Part shown: piece by piece, positions 15,593 through 24,097 of the stretch
Layout: each line of letters opens with the position of its first letter
Numbering within the stretch: the first letter of the stretch is position 1
Assembly: GCA_005778045.1 (NCBI GenBank)
Contig: SXKQ01000114.1
Location: 1 to 64,000, forward strand
Direction of reading: 5' to 3'
Source of the DNA: Planctomycetia bacterium
GTDB lineage: Bacteria; Planctomycetota; UBA1135; GCA-002686595
DNA length: 64,000 nt
Program-made: the position numbers and the translations under genes
The notes under the pieces: model-generated
The model's database searches: none
What the model saw: the letters and a program-made list of their open reading frames with translations, nothing else
What the model was told of the DNA's origin: nothing

Positions 15593-17362
15593 CTAGTTCC
15601 TCACGCCGGTGATCACGACGTCGTCGAGGTCGGCCCACTCGGTGTTCGCATTGGCGTTCGTGCGGAAGCGGACGCGCAGGGCCGTGAGTCCGTTCGCGCC
15701 GACGGGCAGCGTGAAGGTCGGGATCGCCCAGGCCGTGGACGGGGTTGTTTCGATCGCGGTCCACGTGGTGCCGTTCGCCGACCACTCGACGTACAGGTTC
15801 TCGCCCGCGTCCATGCCGGCCGTACGGCGCGCATACTTCACCGCGATGGTGTTGTAGTTGACCGTCGAGAGCTGTTTCTGGATCCACGACGAGCGCGCGA
15901 TGCGGGTGCCGTAGTTGGGCGTGTAATCGGCGGCTGTCGAGATGGTCGAGTTGGTGTTCTGGCGCGTCCAGCCGCCCGCGGTGAACGAGTTGGACTCGAA
16001 GCCGTCGCTGAACAGCGTGACGAGGGTGCCCGAGGGAATGCCGGTCGTGAATGTCCACACTGGACCGACCGTGGTGCCGCCGGTGCCGACCGAGTCGATG
16101 CGCCACCAGTACTGGATACTGCCGAGCAGCGTGCCCGGGTTGAACGTCGTCGCGGCCTGCGTCCCGCGGAACTCGGTCGAGTCCGGCGTCGAGTCGGTGC
16201 CGAAGTACACGCTGTAGCTCGTCGCGTTCGCGGCGGCGGTCCAGGCGAGCGTCGCGGTCGCGGCCACGTTGGTCGCGGCGTTCGCGGGGGTCGGGTTCGT
16301 CACCGATCCCGGGGGCAGCGGACCGCCCGCGGGCTCGGCGAGCTGCACGCGCCACGACTCGAGGGTGCAGCGCATGCGACGCGCCTGCTGGGGCGTGAAG
16401 TTCGTCATGCACAGGTCCTCGGAGTAGTCCATGTAGTTCGTGACCGGATCCGGGTCGCCGCAGGTGACCTGCGCGCAGGCGTAGTTGGGCACGCTCTCCG
16501 GCAGCGTGTCGCAGATCAGGTCGCCGTTGGCGTTGCAGCCCGTGAGCGCCGAGCAGCCGCCCTGGAACGTGTGGTAGAGACCGAGGTAGTGGCCGACCTC
16601 GTGGGTCGCCGTGCGGCCCCGGTTGTAGGGGGCACCGATCGGCGCGTTGAGGCCGAAGGCGTTCCACAGGATCACCACGCGGTCGAAGGTGTTGCCGACC
16701 ACGCCGCCGCCGTTCGGAACGTAGGCGTAGCCGAGGTTGCCGCCGGCGGTGTTGGTGTAGATATTGAGGTAGTTGTTCGTGTCCCAGGCGAGCGTCGTGT
16801 AGTACGTGCCCGTGTCGTTGAACCAGCTGTTGTTGGTCGTGCGCGTCACACCGGCGAGGTAGAACTCGAGCGCGGTGTTGGTGCCGGGCGCGCCCGGGGT
16901 GCCGGCGAGCGCCTTGAAGTCCTCGTTCAGGATGTTGATCTGGCTCTGGATCAGCGGGTCGCTGATCGCGCCCTGGCCGCTCGTGTTCATCAGCACGTGC
17001 ACGACGACCGGGATGCGGTAGGCGGCGACGGTCGGCGCGTAGGCGGCCGAAGGGTTGGTGAAGGTGCTCGTGCAATCGGCCTGCAGCGCGATCGGGGCGG
17101 TACCGGTCGAGTAGAGCTGGGGCATCACGCGGTCCGTGCCACAGCGCTTGCCCTTGGAGATGAAGTAGCTCGACTGGGCGTACTCGGTCCACGAACCGAA
17201 GGTCAGCACGTTGGCGCCGTCGCGGGCGTAGATCACGCCCGTAGCGCTCTCGAACACGTCCGGGCGCGCGGCTGGGTTCTGAAACGTGTCGAAGTCCTGC
17301 GCGCGTGCGGGAGCGAGGAGTGCCGAGGCCAGCAGGGCGGAAGCGAGCAGGTGTGTTTTCAT
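15593..17362 (-). CDS. Secreted M43-family (cytophagalysin/pappalysin-like) zinc metalloprotease
   Basis: The 589-residue product has a signal peptide (MKTHLLASALLASALLAPARA). The active site is THEVGHYLGLYH (His254, Glu255, His258, third ligand His264), with NYMDYSEDLCM as the Met-turn region and conserved Cys pairs around it, as in M43B. A fibronectin-III-like segment (about 375-465) and a C-terminal MAM/jelly-roll-like domain (about 470-589, WTRQNTNS to WADLDDVVITG) follow. It should be an extracellular protease. An ATG at 17380 could add six residues, but the start at 17362 gives the cleaner signal peptide. The gene ends in a tandem hairpin. Confidence 0.9.
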   Translation of the reverse strand: MKTHLLASALLASALLAPARAQDFDTFQNPAARPDVFESATGVIYARDGANVLTFGSWTEYAQSSYFISKGKRCGTDRVMPQLYSTGTAPIALQADCTSTFTNPSAAYAPTVAAYRIPVVVHVLMNTSGQGAISDPLIQSQINILNEDFKALAGTPGAPGTNTALEFYLAGVTRTTNNSWFNDTGTYYTTLAWDTNNYLNIYTNTAGGNLGYAYVPNGGGVVGNTFDRVVILWNAFGLNAPIGAPYNRGRTATHEVGHYLGLYHTFQGGCSALTGCNANGDLICDTLPESVPNYACAQVTCGDPDPVTNYMDYSEDLCMTNFTPQQARRMRCTLESWRVQLAEPAGGPLPPGSVTNPTPANAATNVAATATLAWTAAANATSYSVYFGTDSTPDSTEFRGTQAATTFNPGTLLGSIQYWWRIDSVGTGGTTVGPVWTFTTGIPSGTLVTLFSDGFESNSFTAGGWTRQNTNSTISTAADYTPNYGTRIARSSWIQKQLSTVNYNTIAVKYARRTAGMDAGENLYVEWSANGTTWTAIETTPSTAWAIPTFTLPVGANGLTALRVRFRTNANANTEWADLDDVVITGVRN

Positions 17363-17511
17363 AGGGGACGTAGTCTCCATCGGGGGGACAAGACGCGTGG
17401 CGAGCACGACTGCCCTCATGCATCGTAGACGACGGGCTCGGTTTTCGGAGTGTTTGTTCGCCTGCACAAATCCGGGCCGGGCCTCGCGCCGCGTCGGCTA
17501 GCCTCCCGCGC

Positions 17512-18705
17512 ATGGCTACTTCGGTGCGCATCGTGGGTGTGGGGGCGACGCCCGTGGGTCGGCTCGGACGGAGCGCGGAGGAACTGGCCGAAGCGGCCCT
17601 CGAGCGCGCTCTGGCGGACGCGGGGATGGGGCGCGGGGACCTGCAGGGGCTGATCGCGGTCCCGTCGCTCTCGAACCCCACCTTCATGCAGGCGCACCAG
17701 CTCGCCACGCGGATGGCGCTCCTGCCGCGCCGCAAGATGATTGTGCGCACGATCGACACCGGCGGCGCAGGTCCGATCACCGCGCTCGGAACGGCCCGCA
17801 ACATGATCCTCTCGGGCTGGACGGACACGGTCGCGGTGGTGGCGAGCGATGCGGTGCTCTCGATGGATCGCGAGCTGTTCCGGGCGCGCGCCGATGAAGC
17901 AGTGCGCGGCAGCGGCTTGCCAAGCCCTTCGATCCCGCACGGCTACGATCGCATCGCGCAGTGGCACATGCGGCGCCACGGCGTCACGCGCGAGCAGCTC
18001 GCCATGGTGCCCGCGATCTTCTCGCACTTCTCCGCGCGCCACCCCGACGCGATGTGTCGCAAGCCGTTCACCGTCGACGAGGTGCTCGCCTCGCCGCGCG
18101 TCGCCCCGGTGACGAACGTGCTCGAGTGCGCGCGCCGCGCGGACGGCGCCGCGGCGCTCGTGATCTCGTCCTCGTCGCACTTCCGGCGCCACTTCCCCAA
18201 GTCGCTCGAACTCTGCCCCGCCATCGTCTCGACCGGCGAGGCCTCGGGGCCGCTCTATCCGCCCGCGGAGATCGACGAGGAACTCTTCTCGTGCGAGCGC
18301 GCGGCGCGCATCGCCTTCGATTCGGCGCAGCTCAGCGTGCGCGACATCGACTTCTTCGCGCTCTACGACTGCTTTCCGATCTGCTTTCTGCGCGCGCTCG
18401 AGGCCGTCGGTTGCTGTCCGAGCGGTGGCGCGGGCGAGTTCGTCGAGCGCGCGTGGCGGCAACTCGCGACGCACGGCACGCTCGCGCCGTCGGAGTTCCC
18501 CTTCAACCTGCACGGCGGCCTCGCCTGCTTCGGGGCGCCCTGGGAGGTGCCGGCCATGTACGGGGTGCTCGAGGCCGTGGCCCAGCTCAATGGCCGTGCC
18601 GCCGGGCGCCAAGTGAAGCCCAAGCCGCGCCGCGCGCTCGTGTACGGCAACGGCGGCATCTTCTCGGCCTCTGCGGTCGCCGTGCTCGGCGATGGCGTGT
18701 ACTGA
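17512..18705 (+). CDS. Thiolase-superfamily protein lacking the usual catalytic Cys
   Basis: The 397-residue protein has the thiolase fold: VRIVGVGATPVGR at the start, ALADAGM, the middle TRNM-type helix, DFFALYDCFPICFLRALEA, FNLHGGLACFGAP near the C-terminus and YGNGGIFSASAVAVL at the end. The nucleophile region reads IDTGGAGP (81-88), with Gly where Cys is expected, and the GHP motif is GAP. It therefore resembles the SCP-x/archaeal thiolase-like group, and it may not do Claisen chemistry alone. No acyl-CoA genes adjoin. The start is the ATG at 17512, divergent from the M43 gene. Confidence 0.8.
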   Translation: MATSVRIVGVGATPVGRLGRSAEELAEAALERALADAGMGRGDLQGLIAVPSLSNPTFMQAHQLATRMALLPRRKMIVRTIDTGGAGPITALGTARNMILSGWTDTVAVVASDAVLSMDRELFRARADEAVRGSGLPSPSIPHGYDRIAQWHMRRHGVTREQLAMVPAIFSHFSARHPDAMCRKPFTVDEVLASPRVAPVTNVLECARRADGAAALVISSSSHFRRHFPKSLELCPAIVSTGEASGPLYPPAEIDEELFSCERAARIAFDSAQLSVRDIDFFALYDCFPICFLRALEAVGCCPSGGAGEFVERAWRQLATHGTLAPSEFPFNLHGGLACFGAPWEVPAMYGVLEAVAQLNGRAAGRQVKPKPRRALVYGNGGIFSASAVAVLGDGVY

Positions 18706-18737
18706 ACGCGAGCCGGGAGGCGCGCTATCGTCTGGCG

Positions 18738-19787
18738 ATGGTCTCGCGCGAAGACACCGAGTTCCTGGCACTGCTCGTTCACCGCGGCCTGATCCTGCGC
18801 GAGGTGGCGGAGCAGGTCTTCCCGGCGCTGCAGAAGGGTGGCGAGCTCGACGCGTTGCTCGTGCACCACACCGGGCTCGCGCCCGAGACGATCGCCAAGT
18901 GGCGGCGCACGCGGGGCGGGGAGATTCCCGAGATCCCCGGCTACGAGATCCTCGGGCACGCCGGGCGCGGAGGCACGGCGGACGTGTTCCGTGCGCGCGA
19001 GCAGAAGACGGCGCGCGTCATGGCGCTCAAGGTGCTCAACGTCGATTCCGCGCGCAATCCGAAGGTCCGCGACGCGTTCGTGCGCGAGGCGAAGCTGCTC
19101 GAGCGGCTGCGCCACAGGGGCCTCGTCGAGGGCTACGGCGTGTTCAAGAGTGGCTCGACGATCTACTCGAAGATGGAGTTCGTCGAGGGGCACACGTTGC
19201 TCGAGTTGCTCGACCGCGGGCAGCCCTTCGACGAGACGGCCGCCCTGCGCGTAGTGCTCGGCGCCGCAGAGGTGCTCGAGTACCTCGCCGGCGAGGGCGT
19301 GATCCACCGCGACATCAAGCCGGGCAACCTCATGCTGACCCCGGCGGGCGCGCTGAAGCTGATCGACCTCGGATTCGCGGGCAGCGCGGGCGAGGGCGGG
19401 CCAGCGAGCGACACCACGGTCGGCACGAAGGAGTACCTCTCGCCCGAGCAGGCCCAAGGCGCGAGCGGGGCGGACGCGCGCAGCGACATCTACAGCCTCG
19501 GCGTGACGCTCTTCCACCTCGTCGTCGGACGCCTGCCGTTCCAGTCGAGCGACGACCGCGAACTCTTGCGCATGCAGGTCATGGCGAGCCTCAAGAGTCC
19601 CGAGCTCAAGTCGCGCGGGCTCAGCCACCACCTGCACTACTTCATCGAGAAGATGATGGCCAAGGACATCGAGGCCCGGTACCAGAGCTGGGCCGAGCTC
19701 GTGGGCGACTTTCGCGAGCAGATCGCCGGGCGCGAGTCCCTCGACTTCGAGAAGCAGGTGCGCGACCGCGCCCAGCGGCGGCGCTAG
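18738..19787 (+). CDS. Serine/threonine protein kinase (cytoplasmic)
   Basis: Of 349 residues, the first 60 form a small helical domain of a type I do not recognise. The kinase domain follows: Gly loop GHAGRGGTADVFRAR (73-87), Lys98 in MALKVL, Glu117 in REAKLLERL, catalytic HRDIKPGN with Asp192, DLGFAG (Asp210) in place of DFG, and GTKEYLSPEQAQG in the activation segment. All catalytic residues are present. There is no membrane helix, PASTA or other sensor domain after the kinase, so input probably comes through the N-terminal domain. It starts 32 bases after the thiolase-like gene and 34 bases before the gluzincin gene. Confidence 0.93.
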   Translation: MVSREDTEFLALLVHRGLILREVAEQVFPALQKGGELDALLVHHTGLAPETIAKWRRTRGGEIPEIPGYEILGHAGRGGTADVFRAREQKTARVMALKVLNVDSARNPKVRDAFVREAKLLERLRHRGLVEGYGVFKSGSTIYSKMEFVEGHTLLELLDRGQPFDETAALRVVLGAAEVLEYLAGEGVIHRDIKPGNLMLTPAGALKLIDLGFAGSAGEGGPASDTTVGTKEYLSPEQAQGASGADARSDIYSLGVTLFHLVVGRLPFQSSDDRELLRMQVMASLKSPELKSRGLSHHLHYFIEKMMAKDIEARYQSWAELVGDFREQIAGRESLDFEKQVRDRAQRRR

Positions 19788-19821
19788 GGGCTTCGGCGTT
19801 CCTGCTAACGTAGGTTACGTC

Positions 19822-21012
19822 ATGAAGCCGGCCGGCACGCTCGGGTTGCTCGTCACCGTCGCGTTGGGCGCGGTGGCCGCCGGTGTCTGGTGGGGTCGCC
19901 GTGACGAGCCGCGGCTGCAGCCCGAGCGGCGCGACGAACCGGCTCCGCTCGCCTCGGTGCGGCGCGAGGCTCCGCCGGGCGAGCCCGCGACCGCTCCGGA
20001 GCCCGAGCTTGCGCGCACGACGGCGCCGGGCTCGCGCCTCGGGGCAGTGACCGACGAGGCGATCGCCGCGCTCGAGCGCCGCGAGTTCGACCGCGCCATC
20101 GAGCTGTTCGAGCAGTGCCACGCCGGCGCGCCCGCGGAGCAGGTCTTCCGCGGAAACCTGGCCGAGGCGCTGGTGCGGCGCGCGCTCGATTTGCACGACC
20201 GCCTGCGGCCCTGCGAGCGCTGCGTGGAGGAGCTCGCGCGCGCGGTCGAGCTAGTTCCCGGTCGCGAGGGACTCGCGCGCCTGCTCGAGCGCTGGCGCGC
20301 GGAGCTCGAGACCGAGCAGGAATTCTTGCGCGATCGCTCGGTGCACTTCGAGCTCTCCTACGACGGCTGGCGCCAGAGCCTGCTCGACGCCGCGCCCGAT
20401 GTGCTCGCCGAACTCGAGCTGCACTGCGCGGACCTGTCCTTGGTGTTTGCGCTCTGGCCGGGCGAGAACGGCGCCCGGCGCATTCCGGTCGTGCTCTATC
20501 GCCGGGAAGAGTTCGCCCGCATAACGGGCCTCTCCGAGTGGGCCGGAGGCTCGTTCGACGGGACGATCCGCGTTCCGATCGCGGAAGGCCGCTCGCTCGA
20601 TCCGGCGCTGTCCGCGCTGCTGCGCCACGAGCTCGTGCACGGCTTCGTGCGCGAGGCGTCGGGTGGCGACAAGGTGCCGGCGTGGCTGAACGAGGGGCTC
20701 GCCCAGTGGCTCGCCCGCGACCCCTCGAGGGAGCTCGACGCGGCGCGGCGGCGCATGGCGGGCCGCGCGCTGGTGCCGCTGGAGAAGCTCGAGCGGCCCT
20801 TCGCGGCTCTCCCCGAGCCCGAGATTCCGTTCGCCTACGCGCAGTCGCTGCTCTTTACGGCCTTCCTCGAACACCAGTATGGGCGCGAGAGCCTGCTGGC
20901 GATGGTGCGGGGAATCCGGGGGGGCGAGCGTGCGGCCAGTGCCTTTGAGAGCTGGACGCGCGTCCAGCTCGCGCTCGCCTTCGAGGACTTCGGCGCAGAG
21001 GCCAGACGCTAG
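19822..21012 (+). CDS. Membrane-anchored gluzincin-type metallopeptidase (peptidase-MA-like)
   Basis: The 396-residue protein has an N-terminal membrane helix (5-24), a charged Pro-rich linker to about 70, a TPR-like helical part (75-165) and a protease domain. The zinc site is RHELVH (His269, Glu270, His273) with Glu291 in WLNEGLAQW as third ligand, spaced as in gluzincins. The active site probably faces outwards. The substrate is unknown. It starts 34 bases after the kinase gene and ends before a long hairpin. Confidence 0.8.
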   Translation: MKPAGTLGLLVTVALGAVAAGVWWGRRDEPRLQPERRDEPAPLASVRREAPPGEPATAPEPELARTTAPGSRLGAVTDEAIAALERREFDRAIELFEQCHAGAPAEQVFRGNLAEALVRRALDLHDRLRPCERCVEELARAVELVPGREGLARLLERWRAELETEQEFLRDRSVHFELSYDGWRQSLLDAAPDVLAELELHCADLSLVFALWPGENGARRIPVVLYRREEFARITGLSEWAGGSFDGTIRVPIAEGRSLDPALSALLRHELVHGFVREASGGDKVPAWLNEGLAQWLARDPSRELDAARRRMAGRALVPLEKLERPFAALPEPEIPFAYAQSLLFTAFLEHQYGRESLLAMVRGIRGGERAASAFESWTRVQLALAFEDFGAEARR

Positions 21013-21031
21013 GGCCGGCCTGCAGCAAAGG

Positions 21032-21068
21032 TGCGGGCGGCACTGGCTCCCAGCCAGCACCGCCCGCA
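21032..21068. terminator. Long hairpin between convergent genes
   Basis: TGCGGGCGG (21032-21040) pairs with CCGCCCGCA (21060-21068). After a CA/CA internal loop, CTGGCT pairs with AGCCAG around CCC. It lies 19 bases after the gluzincin stop and about 50 bases past the stop of the small minus-strand gene, so it can serve both. No U tract. Confidence 0.6.
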
Positions 21069-21121
21069 GGTCTCTTCGGGGCTCAGGATCCCCTCGGAGT
21101 ATCAGGAACATGCGACCAAGC

Positions 21122-21280
21122 TCAGCTCCCAGCCCCCCCTTGGTCTCGCAGCTGGAACTCGTCCGTGGCCAATGCGGGTCGGCCACGTCGCTCGGCCCGC
21201 AGAGTGATCCACATGAAGGTCACCTCTGCGAGCCAGAGCGCTCCCAGCGCTGCACTTCCGATTGCGAACCACGTCCCCAT
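21122..21280 (-). CDS. Small single-pass membrane protein, 52 aa
   Basis: An ATG at 21280 opens 52 codons ending in TGA at 21122-21124. GAGGG lies nine bases upstream as a good Shine-Dalgarno. The product begins MGTWFAIGSAALGALWLAEV and continues with a hydrophobic run to about residue 27, then a positively charged turn (RAERRGR) and a polar acidic tail. That is a textbook one-helix membrane protein with N-out/C-in charge. No homologue is recognised. It is 151 bases downstream of tspO on the same strand and may be cotranscribed. Confidence 0.6.
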   Translation of the reverse strand: MGTWFAIGSAALGALWLAEVTFMWITLRAERRGRPALATDEFQLRDQGGAGS

Positions 21281-21431
21281 AGCTCAAAACCCTCTTCCCA
21301 ACGCAGGAGGCTTGAACACATACCCCCCCCCCTAAGGGGTTGGATCGGCCCGGTTCGAGGCGCGCTTGTCCGAAAACTCGAAACTCTTAACGACTCTTAT
21401 TGTCTTCTTGCGAACTTGAAAGCGGGCCCGC

Positions 21432-21953
21432 TCAACCGACCGTCGGTCGATTCAACAACCAAAATCCCCCGTTCAGCAGGGCCGCGAAGCTGACCCAGAG
21501 GCCGTAAGGGAGGAGCAGCCAAGCCGCGGCTCGATCGTGGCGGTGGAAGCGCCGGGCGAGCAGCAGGATCACCACGTCGAGGGCGAGGATTTCGGCCAAA
21601 GCCAGATCTGGGCGGTGAAGACCAAAAAAGAGGTAGCTCCAAAGGAAGTTGAGGGCCCAGTGGAGCCCAAAGAGCAGGCTCGCTGCGGGGTCACTTCGCA
21701 GGGCGCCACGGCGCAATACGCGCCACAAGCTGACTCCGATCAACACATAGAGCGTGGTCCAGACCGGGCCGAAGAGCCAGTTGGGCGGGGCGAACGAGGG
21801 ACGGACCAGTCCCATATACCAGCTATCTACCCTCCAAAATAGTCCTGCTGAGGCCCCAGCGAGCGAAAGGAGGATGCACCCGGCGAGCCACAGGCCCGAG
21901 CGCGCCGGGGTGGGCACGTTCCCGGACACGTTCGGCGCTTGAATGGCGGACAT
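21432..21953 (-). CDS. tspO: TspO/MBR-family membrane protein
   Basis: The 173-residue protein has five membrane helices and the TspO signatures RPSFAPPNWLFGPVWTTLY, a WSYLFFGLHRPDLAL segment in the middle and the C-terminal PYGLWVSFAALLNGGFWLLN. The family binds tetrapyrroles, sterols or similar ligands at the outer or cytoplasmic membrane and often regulates stress or pigment responses. Length is normal with a short N-terminal extension. GC is visibly lower here and downstream (21340-21460) than in surrounding genes. Confidence 0.94.
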   Translation of the reverse strand: MSAIQAPNVSGNVPTPARSGLWLAGCILLSLAGASAGLFWRVDSWYMGLVRPSFAPPNWLFGPVWTTLYVLIGVSLWRVLRRGALRSDPAASLLFGLHWALNFLWSYLFFGLHRPDLALAEILALDVVILLLARRFHRHDRAAAWLLLPYGLWVSFAALLNGGFWLLNRPTVG

Positions 21954-22060
21954 CGCAGCGCTGCTTACGCCGGCCGCTCGCGGGCGGATGCCGGGTCCCC
22001 GTACGGTCGAAAAAAGCGGGCCAGCGGCGACCAGTGGACTCGCCGAGCGACAAGTCGGGC

Positions 22061-22975
22061 ATGGCGGTCATGGCTAAAGGGGCGGTTTCGAGAGCGGTCG
22101 AGGACTCCGACCCCACGCGCGCCAGGCACGGACTCGCGCGCCCGGGGGCGGAGGGTGGGGGCTGCGCGGGGCCGTCTGCGGGGCGCGACGCGCACTGCGG
22201 GCTGGGGAGCGACGCGGGTTCTGACATGGTGCGAGTTGCGGGCGCGCTGCTCCGCGAGGGTTCACGCGCGGCCCCCGCGGCAAGTGACGCGGGGCCGACC
22301 GATGCACACGCCCCGGGCGCTGCGGCGCTGCGCGTTCTGCGGGCGCTGCGCTCGCGTCGTGCGCGCCGCAGGGCCCGCGTGCTCGGCCCCGAGGCGCTGG
22401 AGGTCGAGGACCTGTTCGGCCTGCTGGGCTTGGGGGCGGCCGAGCGACCGGGTTGGGACGGGGGACTGGCGTCGCTCGTGCGGCTCGCGCCGGACGAGCT
22501 GGGCGAGCGCCTTCAGACCCGGACCCCGCAGGCATGGCGGCTGGCTGCGGCTTTCGAGCTGGGGCGGCGCGCGGCCGTGGAGCGTTCGCTCGAACGGCCG
22601 CTGGTGCGCGGACCCGCCGACGTGCAGCGTCTGCTCGCCGAGGTCGTGCGCGGTGAGGAGCGCGAACAATTCCACGTCCTGCTGCTCGACGGCAAGCACC
22701 GCCTCAAGGCCCGCCACACGGTGTCGATTGGAAGCCTGTCGACCTCGATCGTGCATCCGCGCGAGGTCTTCCGGCCCGCCGTTCGGGCTGCGGCAGCGGC
22801 GGTGCTGTGTGCCCACAACCATCCGAGTGGCGACCCTGAGCCCAGCCCCGAGGATGTGGCCGTCACCCAGCGGCTGGATCAGGCCGGCAAGCTGCTCGGC
22901 ATCCCGCTGCTCGACCACGTGGTGCTCGGCGACGGGCAGTGGATCTCCATGCGCCAGAGGCTGGCGCTCGGATGA
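22061..22975 (+). CDS. radC: RadC/JAB-domain (MPN) family protein
   Basis: The C-terminal half is the RadC JAMM domain: Glu in RGEEREQFHVLLLDGKH, then VHPREVFRPA, and the metal site AHNHPSGDPEPSPED. HVVLGDGQWISM ends it. The middle (about 90-180) carries the helical N-domain with LFGLLGLG and LAPDELGERL. The start is uncertain: GTG 22034, ATG 22061, 22070 or 22226 all fit. The first 55 residues of the longer forms are Gly/Arg-rich and may not be coding. The function of RadC in DNA repair is not established; the fold is a putative metalloprotease/deubiquitinase type. It is divergent from tspO and convergent with rsmE, nine bases apart. Confidence 0.85.
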   Translation: MAVMAKGAVSRAVEDSDPTRARHGLARPGAEGGGCAGPSAGRDAHCGLGSDAGSDMVRVAGALLREGSRAAPAASDAGPTDAHAPGAAALRVLRALRSRRARRRARVLGPEALEVEDLFGLLGLGAAERPGWDGGLASLVRLAPDELGERLQTRTPQAWRLAAAFELGRRAAVERSLERPLVRGPADVQRLLAEVVRGEEREQFHVLLLDGKHRLKARHTVSIGSLSTSIVHPREVFRPAVRAAAAAVLCAHNHPSGDPEPSPEDVAVTQRLDQAGKLLGIPLLDHVVLGDGQWISMRQRLALG

Positions 22976-22984
22976 AGGACCCGC

Positions 22985-23767
22985 TCAGCCACGGCGCCAC
23001 GCCGCATGGAGCGCGATCGCCGCCGCGGCTTCGGCTGCCGTCTCGACTCGCAGGACATGGGGGACGAGGGCCGCCGCGCAAACTTCGGCGCCCCGGAAGA
23101 GCTCTTCCTCGGCGGGGCTCCAGCCGCCCTCGGGGCCGATCCACAGGCGCAAGGGTGCGCAGCGCGTGCCCGCGCTGGGTTCGGTCAAGAGCGCGGCCAG
23201 CGGCGTCGCCGCCCGCGGATCGAGCCAAAACTGGGCGCTCGCGGGGTGCGACCGCAGGTGCAGGGCGGGGTCCACGGGCCCCGCCAGCTCCGGGAGCCAC
23301 AGGCGGCGGCACTGCTTGCACTGCTCGCGCGCCAGCCGCCCCCAGCGCTCGAGGCGCTCGCCCACTTGCTCGCGGGCGAAGCTTTGGGTCCGCTCGGCGC
23401 TCAGCAGGACAACCGAGGCGACGCCGAGCTGGACCAGACGCTCGACGAGCTCGTCGGCGCGGGCGCCCTTGGGCGGTGCAACGGCCACCTCCAGCCAAGG
23501 CAGGGCCGAGTTTGGGGCACCCGGTTCCGGCTCGGTCGCGAGCTCCCCTTGCAGTCGCCAGAGCGCTTCCCCGCGTCGGACATCGGCCAGCTCGAGGTCG
23601 AAGGCCGTCCCTTCGCCATCGAGCGCGACCACGCGGGAGCCGGGCTCGAGGCGCAGGACCTTGAGCGCGTGACGTTCGTCGTCGGGTAGCAATCGAGGCG
23701 CGCCCTCGGGGGCCGCCGGGTCGAGGAAGAACCAGCGCTCGCCGCCCTCGTGCCGTTCCCGTGCCAT
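22985..23767 (-). CDS. rsmE: 16S rRNA m3U1498 methyltransferase
   Basis: The ATG at 23767 gives 260 residues, normal for RsmE. The N-terminal PUA-like part starts RWFFLDP and contains DDERHALKVLRL. The SPOUT domain has PPKGARADELVERLVQLGV, the SAM knot LWIGPEGGWSPAEEELF and VPHVLRVETAAEAAAA. It methylates the uridine equivalent to E. coli U1498 in the 30S decoding site. The frame stays open to a GTG at 23854, but that extension is basic and lacks a family match. It is divergent from the secretion operon. Confidence 0.93.
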   Translation of the reverse strand: MARERHEGGERWFFLDPAAPEGAPRLLPDDERHALKVLRLEPGSRVVALDGEGTAFDLELADVRRGEALWRLQGELATEPEPGAPNSALPWLEVAVAPPKGARADELVERLVQLGVASVVLLSAERTQSFAREQVGERLERWGRLAREQCKQCRRLWLPELAGPVDPALHLRSHPASAQFWLDPRAATPLAALLTEPSAGTRCAPLRLWIGPEGGWSPAEEELFRGAEVCAAALVPHVLRVETAAEAAAAIALHAAWRRG

Positions 23768-24097
23768 CGCCGCCGGATTGTCGAGCCCCGACCGCCTCCC
23801 GGCAAGGCGCTCGACCTTCTCCGGATCGGTTTCGCCCGCTATCCTCCGTCTCACGCAGAGCGAAGTCGCACGCTGGGCGAGTTACCCCCGCTGCCGGGCA
23901 CGGTAGGTCGGTAGGCAACCCTCGCGGACGGCTCCTCTGCGGACGCTTCTACCGAGGTTTCCTCGGCACGCTCTGCCTGCTTTGGGGTTGTGCGGGGCCG
24001 ACATCCTCGCCTCCCGCTCCCTCGGCGCACGGTCCCGGCCTCCGCGGGGCGTGCACCCCGAACCTCCCCGAACCGTCCCCTGAGAGACTCGCGCGCC
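23768..24097. other. Divergent intergenic region upstream of the secretion-like operon
   Basis: About 330 bases separate rsmE (minus) from the FHA gene (plus). It must hold both promoters, but I cannot define -35/-10 boxes. A small hairpin CCGAGG-TTT-CCTCGG lies near 23951-23965. A lipoprotein-like reading frame crosses the region but has no good start (see rejected items). Confidence 0.5.
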
